From an uncultured Prevotellaceae bacterium (GTDB taxonomy: Bacteria; Bacteroidota; Bacteroidia; Bacteroidales; Bacteroidaceae), in NCBI GenBank assembly GCA_902790625.1, contig CADASP010000005.1:1-64000 (forward strand): DNA of 64,000 nt, read 5' to 3'. Made by a program: the position numbers and the translations under genes. This document shows, piece after piece, positions 8,607-15,768 of this stretch. The notes under the pieces were generated by a model, which had not been told where the DNA came from, did not search any database, and saw nothing but the letters and a program-made list of their open reading frames with translations. Every line of letters begins with the position of its first letter. Positions within the stretch are counted from its first letter, which is position 1.

Positions 8607-9411
8607 GCTTGTTCCTCACGCCCTGATAGGAGCGCAGGTAGACCTTGGCCGACCCGAATGAGAGGTGCATGTCGAGCCTCACGGGCATGTGGTTGTCGTC
8701 GTCGGTGACGAAGAAGCGTATCAGCTCGTTTTCCTTCCCGTCCTCGCGTTCCATAAACGAGAAGACAAGACAGCGGAACTTTTCTTTCGAGCCTTCCACC
8801 TTGTATTTCTCCTTGCCCTGATATACGAGCCACGAGTCGCTGCGATGCTTGGCATCGGTGATGGGCATAGGCACGATGTCGCCCTTCTTCATCTTCGAGG
8901 CGTCGAAATTGCGTGCCCTCAAGAAGATGCTCATCATGTCGTAGATGCACTCCTGATACTCCTTCTCCTGCCAGTTGTGCTCGCCACGGTGATTGATGCG
9001 GTGCATCTTCACCTTCGAGAATCCATCGCCCGGATAAGTGTACCACAGCTCATCGACATAGTAGCGCTTGCCCTCGCAGGCTCCCTTGCGGTAGTAGAGC
9101 GGCGAGAGGTCGCTGACGGTGCAGTAGGACGTGAGCGTGTCGCGCATGACGAAGACACCGTCGAGCTTGTCGTTGCCCTTGGTGATGAGGTTGGTGCGAT
9201 AGCAAGGCATGCCGTTGAAGGTCGACATCACCGTAGACATCGACGCTGCCCCCACCTTCACCCACACAAACTGCCAGTTGAAGTAGAGGTCGTAGGCCAG
9301 GAACTCACCAGCCTTGAAAGCCTTGTTCTCTATGCCGCACTGGCTCTGAGCCTTCACGGGGCTGGCAAACAGGGAACAAAGTAGCACTAATGCAATGATT
9401 ATTCGTTTCAT
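8590..9411 (-). CDS. Exported DUF3108 domain protein
   Basis: 273 residues from the ATG at 9411 (MKRIIIALVLLCSLFASPVKAQ), chosen because it begins a clean signal peptide; a start 27 bases earlier is possible. The body has the DUF3108 pattern: a FKAGEFLAYDLYFNW strand, a central MSIFLRARNFD segment and a final strand VRLDMHLSFGSAKVYLRSY. The family is periplasmic or outer-membrane associated with unknown function. In Bacteroidetes it often accompanies cell-envelope genes. It sits in the operon with a 27-bp gap after the Ig-like lipoprotein gene and overlaps the helicase gene. Confidence 0.85.
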   Translation of the reverse strand: MKRIIIALVLLCSLFASPVKAQSQCGIENKAFKAGEFLAYDLYFNWQFVWVKVGAASMSTVMSTFNGMPCYRTNLITKGNDKLDGVFVMRDTLTSYCTVSDLSPLYYRKGACEGKRYYVDELWYTYPGDGFSKVKMHRINHRGEHNWQEKEYQECIYDMMSIFLRARNFDASKMKKGDIVPMPITDAKHRSDSWLVYQGKEKYKVEGSKEKFRCLVFSFMEREDGKENELIRFFVTDDDNHMPVRLDMHLSFGSAKVYLRSYQGVRNKLDSKL

Positions 9412-9438
9412 CTTCTTTCTTTTTTTCAGGTTACACAA

Positions 9439-11478
9439 TCACATTCTCATTCCAGTTTTGTCCTGGATATATTCCTTGCCCAACTGCTTGGCACGCTCCA
9501 GATTGCGGTTCTTCAGCTTCTTGGCCTGGTCGGGCTTCTGTTTGATAATCTTTCCTGGTTTCTGTCGATAGCGGGGCAGAGCGGTCAGGTTCCACCGTCG
9601 GCTCACATCCCACTTGGCCTTGCACTCCACCTCCTCGTTGTAGTAGAACACTGGTTCGGGCTGCAAGTCCTCGTCGTAGATGCCGGTATCCCACTGTCCG
9701 TTGCCATTCATGTCGCAGAAGGCGCTGAGGTAGTAGGTGCCGGGCTTCACATAGAGGAATTTCGTCTTCCCGCTGCCATCAGCAGCCTGTTGGCTGAGCA
9801 TCTTTCCCGTTCCGTCGAGCAGCTGCACGACGACCACGGCCAGCGTGTCGGCATCGGTGATGGGTGCTCCGCCGACGGTCACCTCCAGCGTGCTGAAATC
9901 GTCGGGATTGGCCACCTTGATGCCCATCTTGGTGGCTTTGCATACCTGGCCATAGATATTGACGAAGGCTGCCGAGTCTATTTCCAAACTGTATTCCGTT
10001 TTCTCCTGCCAGTCGGCCGTAAGCTCGTAGCTACGCACCGACAGCTGTCGCAGTTCGAGCGGCGATGGATACCAGAGGGTGTCTACCTTCGAATAGAGGT
10101 GCACCATCGACGTGTCGCAGCTGAGCAGCGGCTCTATCGTTTCTATGCGCAGGGTTTGCAGGGGTGTTATCTGCGAGCCTGGCGTCACCTTCAGCTGTAG
10201 CATCTTGGGCGGCATCACGCTGTCGTAGGGCAGTCCCCGCTTCTTCTTCCGCTCCTGTTCCTTCTGCCATTTCTCCAGTTCTTTCTCCAGCTCCTTCTGT
10301 CGTTTGGCAAAGAGCACCTTCGGGATGAATGTCAACGTGTCGGTATGCTCCTCCAGCATCCCCAGCGTGTCGGTCATCATGTAGCGCGTCTCCATCGTCA
10401 GTGTGTCGCGGTTCACCAATGCCGTGTCGCGCAGCCAGTAGTGCACGGTGTCGCGCTTCAGCGAGTATTCCACCACGAAGGCACTGTCGGCATTGAAGTC
10501 GAGGCCCCTCACCGCTGGCAGCGAGTCGTGGCCGTAGGTGAAGTAGAGGCTTATTTTCTCAGGCTGTGCCCGCTCGCTCTTCAGCAGGAAACGGTCGGTC
10601 TGCGGCTCTTGGAAGCAGAGCAGCGTCAGGTCGTCGGGCAGGAAGTGCGTGTAGGGTGTCGGCACGATGTTGGCGATGTGCAGCGAGTCGCGCCAGATGG
10701 TGTCGCGGCGGGTGTCGGGCATCCACGATGGCACGATGCTGTCGCGCGAGTAGGCTATCATCTCGCTCTTCTGCCCAAAGACGTAGTCGCCGTCGGCATC
10801 ATTCAGGGCGAAGGCACGGTAGCTGCCCGGTGCCACCCCTTTCACGGTGAAGCGTCCGCTGCCGTTGGTACGCGAGACGCGCATCATGGGTTCCTTGTGG
10901 AAGATGCTGTCGGGCGAGTCGTAGGGCTGCAGACCTACGAGTATGCCCTTCACCGGCTCCAAGTCCTCGGCGTTGAGCACATAGCCTGCCACCTCGAGCG
11001 TGTCGATGTGGTCGCCGGTGCTGAAGCTGTAGGTATAGTTGCCCATGGGGTTGCCCTCGTTGTTGTCGGTGATGGCATCGCTGAAGTCGATGGTGTAGGT
11101 GGTGTGCTCCTTCAGCGTGTCCTTCAGCTCGATGATGATGCGCTTGCCGGCGGCCTTGATCTCGGCCTGCTCTATCTGCGGCGGCGACACGATGACCTTC
11201 TCGTTGGCGTTCTCCAGCTTGATGTATTCGTTGAAGTCGATAGTCACCTTATTCGCCTTCACGGCGGTGCCTCCATCGGTCGGTGTCGCCCCTACCACGC
11301 GGGGCGGTGTGTCGTCGTACCATCCACCGTCGGGGTTGCCCATGCGGGCGCAAGCGCTAAAGAACAATGAACAAATGATAAATGATAATGCCCCCGCCAC
11401 CAACCAAAACTGATGCCGGATGCCATTAACATTATTATTATCCTTTCGCGTCTTCATGCGCCCAATGTCATTTGTCAT
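9439..11478 (-). CDS. Large lipoprotein with a bacterial Ig-like (Big_5) domain
   Basis: 679 residues from the ATG at 11478, which overlaps the stop of the preceding gene as ATGA. The signal peptide ends in a lipobox with Cys43 (LFFSAC). Residues ~50-150 form a Big_5/SbsA-type Ig domain (PPRVVGATPTDGG, VTIDFNEYI, YTIDFSDAITDN). A carboxypeptidase-regulatory-like segment follows (GRFTVKGVAPGSYRAFALND), and another near the end (FLYVKPGTYYLSAFCDMNGNGQWD). The C-terminus is Lys-rich. It is probably an envelope lipoprotein; no enzyme motif is seen. The hydrophobic signal core is encoded by a TCATTTATCATT-type simple repeat that starts in the tail of the upstream gene. Confidence 0.85.
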   Translation of the reverse strand: MTNDIGRMKTRKDNNNVNGIRHQFWLVAGALSFIICSLFFSACARMGNPDGGWYDDTPPRVVGATPTDGGTAVKANKVTIDFNEYIKLENANEKVIVSPPQIEQAEIKAAGKRIIIELKDTLKEHTTYTIDFSDAITDNNEGNPMGNYTYSFSTGDHIDTLEVAGYVLNAEDLEPVKGILVGLQPYDSPDSIFHKEPMMRVSRTNGSGRFTVKGVAPGSYRAFALNDADGDYVFGQKSEMIAYSRDSIVPSWMPDTRRDTIWRDSLHIANIVPTPYTHFLPDDLTLLCFQEPQTDRFLLKSERAQPEKISLYFTYGHDSLPAVRGLDFNADSAFVVEYSLKRDTVHYWLRDTALVNRDTLTMETRYMMTDTLGMLEEHTDTLTFIPKVLFAKRQKELEKELEKWQKEQERKKKRGLPYDSVMPPKMLQLKVTPGSQITPLQTLRIETIEPLLSCDTSMVHLYSKVDTLWYPSPLELRQLSVRSYELTADWQEKTEYSLEIDSAAFVNIYGQVCKATKMGIKVANPDDFSTLEVTVGGAPITDADTLAVVVVQLLDGTGKMLSQQAADGSGKTKFLYVKPGTYYLSAFCDMNGNGQWDTGIYDEDLQPEPVFYYNEEVECKAKWDVSRRWNLTALPRYRQKPGKIIKQKPDQAKKLKNRNLERAKQLGKEYIQDKTGMRM

Positions 11479-13025
11479 TTATCATTTAGCTGGAGCAATT
11501 GCTCCATTGTCTCCCTGCTGTTGCTCAGCCGTGGCACCTTGTGCTGCCCGCCCAGCTTGCCTTTTGACTTCAGCCAGTCGTTGAACAGGCCGGGGCGCGC
11601 CTGTATGATTTCCAGGTGCTGCAGGGTGATGTCCTTGTAGCGTTTGGCCTCGTAGTCGCTGTTCACCTCCTGCAGACGGGCGTCGAGCAGACGGGCAAAG
11701 TGCTGCAGGTTCTGGGGCGGGGTGCTGAACTCGATGAGCCACTGGTGGCGGCACTTGGCCTTGGCATCCATGAACACGGGTGCGGCGGTGTACTCCAGCA
11801 CCTGTGCGCCCGTCTGCTGGCAGGCGTAGGCCAGGCACTGCTCGGCGTTGTCTACTATCAGCTCCTCGCCAAAGGCATTGATGAAGCTCTTCGTGCGCCC
11901 ACTGATGATAAACTTGTAGGGGTTGGTCGAGGTGAACTGCACGGTGTCGCCAATCATGTAGCGCCACAGTCCGCACGACGTGCTGATGATCATGGCGTAG
12001 TTCTTCCCCTTCTCCACGCCCCAGAGAGGAACGATTTTCGAGTGAGGAGTTGAGCTTTGCCCTGCAGAGGAGTTAACTCCCAACTCCTCATTCCCCACTC
12101 CTAACTCCATGAACTCGTAGAAGCAGTCGTAGTCGAGCATCAGCAGCATCGACCTGTCGGCGGGGTCGTCTTGTATGCCGAAGAATCCCTCGCTGGCGTT
12201 GTAGGTCTCCATGTAGTGCATCTTCGGGCTGGTGATGAGCTGCTGATACTGCTCGCGATAGGGTGTGAAAGCCACGCCGCCGTGGAAGAACACCTCTATG
12301 TTGGGCCACACCTCTTCCAAGTGCGTCTTCCCGCTCAGCTCCATCACGCGGTTCAGCACCGAGAGCATCCACGATGGCACGCCGCTCAGGTTGGTCACGT
12401 TCTTGCCGATGGCCTCGCGGGCGATGCGGTCGCGCTTCACCTCGAAGTCGCTCAGCAGGGCCGTTTCCTTCTGAGGCACGCGGAAGAGGTTCACCAGCGG
12501 GTTGATGTTCTCGATGAGGATGGCGCTCAAGTCGCCCACGAGCGAGCCGGGTAGGTTGTAGTTGGGCTGATGGCTGCCGCCGAGGATGAGGCCCTTGCCG
12601 TCGAACATACGGCTCTCGGGGTTGTTGCGCAGATACATCGCCACCACGTCGCCGCCGCCTTTGTAGTGCAGCCGCTTCAGTCCCTCTTTCGACACGGGGA
12701 TGAACTTCGACTTGTCGTTGGTGGTGCCGCTCGACTTGGCATACCACTTCACGCGGCCCGGCCACAGGATGTCGGCCTCGCCCCGGCGCATGCGGTCGAT
12801 GTGGTCCTTCAGCTGTTCATAGTCGGTCACGGGGTTGCAGCGCACGAAGTCGTCGTAGGTCTTCATGTCGGCAAAGTGGTGGTAGCGCCCCCACTCCGTG
12901 TCGCGGGCACGGCTCACCAAGCGCGAGAGCACCTCGCGCTGCAGGGCTTCAGCCTCGTTGTTGTGTCGCTCCAGTTCGCGCCAGCGGGGTGCGAACAGCT
13001 TGCGTGCAATTCCTGTTATGCTCAC
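11475..13025 (-). CDS. GH3 auxin-responsive-promoter family acyl-adenylating protein
   Basis: 516 residues, the usual length for bacterial members. Plant GH3 proteins adenylate carboxylic acids and conjugate them to amino acids; the bacterial substrate is unknown. The ATP-binding segment KSSGTTNDKSKFIPVS, the central YNASEGFFGIQDD motif and the GLWRYMIGDTVQF segment are visible and match the adenylate-forming core. Around residues 305-330 an insert rich in Gly, Glu and Ser (GNEELGVNSSAGQSS) is encoded by a GAGTTAGGAGT repeat (about 12040-12112) in a surface loop before KIVPLWGVEKGKNYA. It is the first gene of the eight-gene operon, with a TACCTTTG promoter element upstream. Confidence 0.9.
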   Translation of the reverse strand: MSITGIARKLFAPRWRELERHNNEAEALQREVLSRLVSRARDTEWGRYHHFADMKTYDDFVRCNPVTDYEQLKDHIDRMRRGEADILWPGRVKWYAKSSGTTNDKSKFIPVSKEGLKRLHYKGGGDVVAMYLRNNPESRMFDGKGLILGGSHQPNYNLPGSLVGDLSAILIENINPLVNLFRVPQKETALLSDFEVKRDRIAREAIGKNVTNLSGVPSWMLSVLNRVMELSGKTHLEEVWPNIEVFFHGGVAFTPYREQYQQLITSPKMHYMETYNASEGFFGIQDDPADRSMLLMLDYDCFYEFMELGVGNEELGVNSSAGQSSTPHSKIVPLWGVEKGKNYAMIISTSCGLWRYMIGDTVQFTSTNPYKFIISGRTKSFINAFGEELIVDNAEQCLAYACQQTGAQVLEYTAAPVFMDAKAKCRHQWLIEFSTPPQNLQHFARLLDARLQEVNSDYEAKRYKDITLQHLEIIQARPGLFNDWLKSKGKLGGQHKVPRLSNSRETMEQLLQLNDK

Positions 13026-13091
13026 CTTTGTTGTCAGTTTTTAATTGCCATAGCCAGCACCAAAAGCGCCGGCTTTTCACTATTTAGACTG

Positions 13092-13099
13092 CAAAGGTA
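13092..13099 (-). promoter_or_regulatory. Bacteroidetes -7 promoter element for the eight-gene operon
   Basis: Read on the minus strand this is TACCTTTG, the TAnnTTTG element of Bacteroidetes housekeeping promoters. It lies about 67 bases upstream of the GH3-auxin gene start. No good TTTG is at the ideal -33 position. Confidence 0.5.
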
Positions 13100-13327
13100 G
13101 CCCAAAGTTTTGTAATAAGCGCAAGTTTTACGTTTTTTAGCTATTCAAACGTGATGCCGTCAGCATGACATTTTCGCTACACCATATATAAAACTGCATA
13201 CTTATACATGTTTTGCCAAAGATAAGGGGCAAATAATTGGCGTTAGTTTTTTTGCAAAAAGTCGTTGCCAAATTTACGAAAGTCGCCACCGGGTCTGAAA
13301 AATGAATAATCATGCGGAGAGGTGAGG

Positions 13328-13969
13328 CTATAGCAGGATGTCCCACACGGCGATGATGTGGCAGATGCTTCCGGCAAGGACAAAGAAATGGAAGACGGTG
13401 TGCATGAAACGGTGCTTGGCCCCGATGGAATAGAACAGGGCACCGGTGATGTAGCAGCCCCCCTCGGCGACAATCCAGCTGACGGCGACGGCGCTGACGG
13501 TGCTGACAAGCGGGCCGAAAGCGACGAGCACGCTGAGGCCCATGAGCACGAAGCAGAGCGTCTCAAGGTTGGAGTGCTCCTTCAGCCGCAGGAAACTGAC
13601 GATGGTTCCGCTGATGGCGCAGAGCCAGACGAAGACGAACAGCCCCCACCCCCACATGCCCTGGCTGCGCAGTGCCACCAGGGTGACGGGCGAATAGCTG
13701 CCAGCGATGTGCCAGTAGATGGCGGCATGATCCCAGCGGCGCAGCCGCTCCTTCCATGGCGAGCTGCGACGGAGCGAGTGATAAGCGGTGCTTGAGGCAT
13801 AGCTGGCAAGCATGCCGAAGAGATAGAGCGCCACGCCCACATCGGCCCACGGGCCATGGGGCACGGCCAGCACCAGCAGCACCACACCCAAGACAGCACC
13901 CAGCGCGAGGCCAGCGGCATGCGACCACGCATTCCACTGTTCCTCGCGCCGGGTGTAGCGTATTGCCAT
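13328..13969 (-). CDS. Hemolysin III / PAQR family membrane protein
   Basis: 213 residues with seven hydrophobic segments, the standard size for the YqfA/hemolysin III branch of the PAQR (adiponectin-receptor-like) superfamily. The motif TAYHSLRR near residue 60, WDHAAIYWHIAGSYSPV, and the C-terminal HRFMHTVFHFFVLAGS give the Ser/His/Asp set expected to bind a metal at the membrane surface. Members are thought to be lipid hydrolases or ceramidase-like, and a haemolytic role is not shown for most. The gene stands alone in orientation and spacing. Confidence 0.93.
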   Translation of the reverse strand: MAIRYTRREEQWNAWSHAAGLALGAVLGVVLLVLAVPHGPWADVGVALYLFGMLASYASSTAYHSLRRSSPWKERLRRWDHAAIYWHIAGSYSPVTLVALRSQGMWGWGLFVFVWLCAISGTIVSFLRLKEHSNLETLCFVLMGLSVLVAFGPLVSTVSAVAVSWIVAEGGCYITGALFYSIGAKHRFMHTVFHFFVLAGSICHIIAVWDILL

Positions 13970-14078
13970 CGAATGACGAATTACGAATTATGAATTACGA
14001 GTTATTAATTACGAATTACGAATATTGTGCGGTAGCAAATTCTTCATTCTTCATTCTTCATTCTTCACTCTTCATTCT
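13970..14078 (-). repeat. Simple-repeat tract after the WG-protein gene
   Basis: Two tracts lie here: repeats of ATTACGAATT (13978-14023) and, read on the minus strand, repeats of GAAGAATGAAGA that run straight on from the stop codon at 14079. Between them is GAAGAATTTGCTACCGCA (14028-14045, minus strand), an 18-nt word found again after the susD stop at 57490 and nearly so at 25297. Confidence 0.65.
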
Positions 14079-15311
14079 TCACTCTTCACCCTCTTCACTC
14101 TCTTCGCCTTCTTCACTCTCTTCGTCGTATTCTTCCTCTTCGTAGTCGCCATCGTCGTAATCCTCCTCGTCCTCGCTATCCATGAAGCCCCAGTTGTAGC
14201 CAATGGAATAGTCGTGGATGTTGGCACCCATCTTGATGGTGTTGCCCTCGGTATCGCAGAGCACATAGCCATCTTCGTAGCTGCCCACGAGCATGCGATT
14301 GGCGTGTCCAGCATATTCCGGGTCGAAGAGTACGGTATAGCCCTCGGGCAGCTTCGTCACCTTTTCGCCCTCCTTGTTGAGCACGAACGGCTTCTTCTCA
14401 GCGGTAGCGCCCACGAGGAGCTTGCCATTGTAGTTCAATGCTTCAAACTTCGACTTGATGACCTGCTCGCCGTTGACGTTCATCAGTCCAAACTTCTCTT
14501 CTTCACTGTCGTAGGTAGTGAACATGCCGTCGTAGATGGCTCCCACGAAGACATCCTCCTTCAGCTTCTTCACCGTCTCGCCCTTCCTGTTGAGCACGAT
14601 GCTGCGCTCGGCATCGTTGAGCACCACCAGATACTCGCCATAGAAGCGGAAGTTGCTGGGCTTGCACTCGCCGAACTTCTTGCTGAACACTTCGTTGCCG
14701 TCGGTGTCGATGACGCTCCACTTGTTGTCGGGGTCGCCGTCATCGCCGTGATAGACGATGGCCAGGCCCTCGGCGAAGTTCCAGGCATCGTAGTACTTGA
14801 TGGGGATGACGGGCTTGCCGCTCTCGTCGATGTATCCCCACTTGCCATCCTCGGTGCGCACCATGGCCCTACCACAGAAGAAGTTGAAGGCGGCGGTGAC
14901 CGTCTTCTTGCTCACCTCCTTCATGCTGAAGGCGTCTTTGCCCTCCTTGTCGATGTACTTGATGTTGCCCTTCTTGTCTTTCACGGGACAATACTTGCCC
15001 GTGAACGAGCCCACATTGTCATAGCTGCCAATCTTGCGGGGCTTGGCTTCGAGGGTGTAGAGGTCGTAGTTTCCATCGGGGTCGCTGACGACGAACCTGT
15101 CGCCCACGGCACAGCTGGGCATCTCGTCGAATCGGGGCTTCACAATCACCTTGCCCTCGAAATCCATGAATCCCCACGGCTCGCCCTCTTCCTCCTGGAA
15201 GGCGAAGTAGTTGATTTGATAACCGGCATCGGAGCCACCACCAAGCTTGTCACAGCTTGCTAACACCACTGCCACCACGAGCAGCAGACTCATTTTCCAT
15301 ACTTTCTTCAT
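14079..15311 (-). CDS. WG-repeat lipoprotein with a repeat-derived acidic tail
   Basis: 410 residues with a signal peptide ending at lipobox Cys20 (VVLASC). WG repeats occur in series: WGFMDFEGKVIVKPRFDEM, WGYIDESGKPVIPIKYYDA, the GxEVFSKKFGE unit and FGLMNVNGEQVIKSKFEAL, plus weaker ones. WG repeats form beta-rich surface domains of unclear function. The last ~35 residues are almost only Asp, Glu, Gly, Ser and Tyr (ending EESEEGEESEEGEE). The coding DNA for that tail grades into the GAAGAGTGAAGAA repeat that continues beyond the stop codon, so the tail looks recruited from repeat DNA. Confidence 0.9.
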   Translation of the reverse strand: MKKVWKMSLLLVVAVVLASCDKLGGGSDAGYQINYFAFQEEEGEPWGFMDFEGKVIVKPRFDEMPSCAVGDRFVVSDPDGNYDLYTLEAKPRKIGSYDNVGSFTGKYCPVKDKKGNIKYIDKEGKDAFSMKEVSKKTVTAAFNFFCGRAMVRTEDGKWGYIDESGKPVIPIKYYDAWNFAEGLAIVYHGDDGDPDNKWSVIDTDGNEVFSKKFGECKPSNFRFYGEYLVVLNDAERSIVLNRKGETVKKLKEDVFVGAIYDGMFTTYDSEEEKFGLMNVNGEQVIKSKFEALNYNGKLLVGATAEKKPFVLNKEGEKVTKLPEGYTVLFDPEYAGHANRMLVGSYEDGYVLCDTEGNTIKMGANIHDYSIGYNWGFMDSEDEEDYDDGDYEEEEYDEESEEGEESEEGEE

Positions 15312-15445
15312 GTTGTTCTGTTATAAGTGAATATCATTAAAAGAGATTACTATTTGTTTGTTTTTGAAGGGTTGCCCATTGAATTTTCGTTTTTCGCAAA
15401 AAACATCATTATAGTTATAAATGATTATCTGCAGATGCCCGCAAC

Positions 15446-15659
15446 TGACGCTGAAAGCGTCACCGCTCAATAGCCGTAGGTCGGAACGAACTGCGGATAG
15501 AACGACAAGAGGTGCATCGACCCTGAAGGGGTCGCCCGTACTCACGGACACCCCTCCCATGCTCATGGGCGACCCCTTCAGGGTCGATGTACCTCTCATT
15601 CCGATTGTCCGGGGGTACTGCGTACCCTCGGCTATTGAGCGATGACCCCTTCAGGGTCA
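15446..15659. repeat. Nested inverted-repeat element (about 214 bp)
   Basis: Three concentric arm pairs are visible. The outermost blocks are the related palindromes TGACGCTGAAAGCGTCA (15446-15462) and TGACCCCTTCAGGGTCA (15643-15659). Next come CGCTCAATAGCCG (15464-15476) and its exact complement (15629-15641). Innermost is a 29-nt arm containing CGACCCTGAAGGGGTCG, matched with one mismatch by the copy ending near 15597. It fills the gap between RNase R and the WG-lipoprotein gene. Short reading frames across it are chance products. The symmetry suggests a mobile palindromic element or a structured RNA. Confidence 0.75.
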
Positions 15660-15768
15660 CATACGGCAGTATGCGGATAATCATATAGTTTATTTACCTG
15701 TTTTTGTTGTTTTTACCTGTTTTACTAAGTCCACCGTTCACCGTCCAACGTTCAACGTTCACCGTCTT

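Noticed and set aside
15321-15684. Short frames with DPEGVAHEHGRGV-like peptides
   Set aside because: They lie wholly inside the nested inverted-repeat element and overlap each other on opposite strands.
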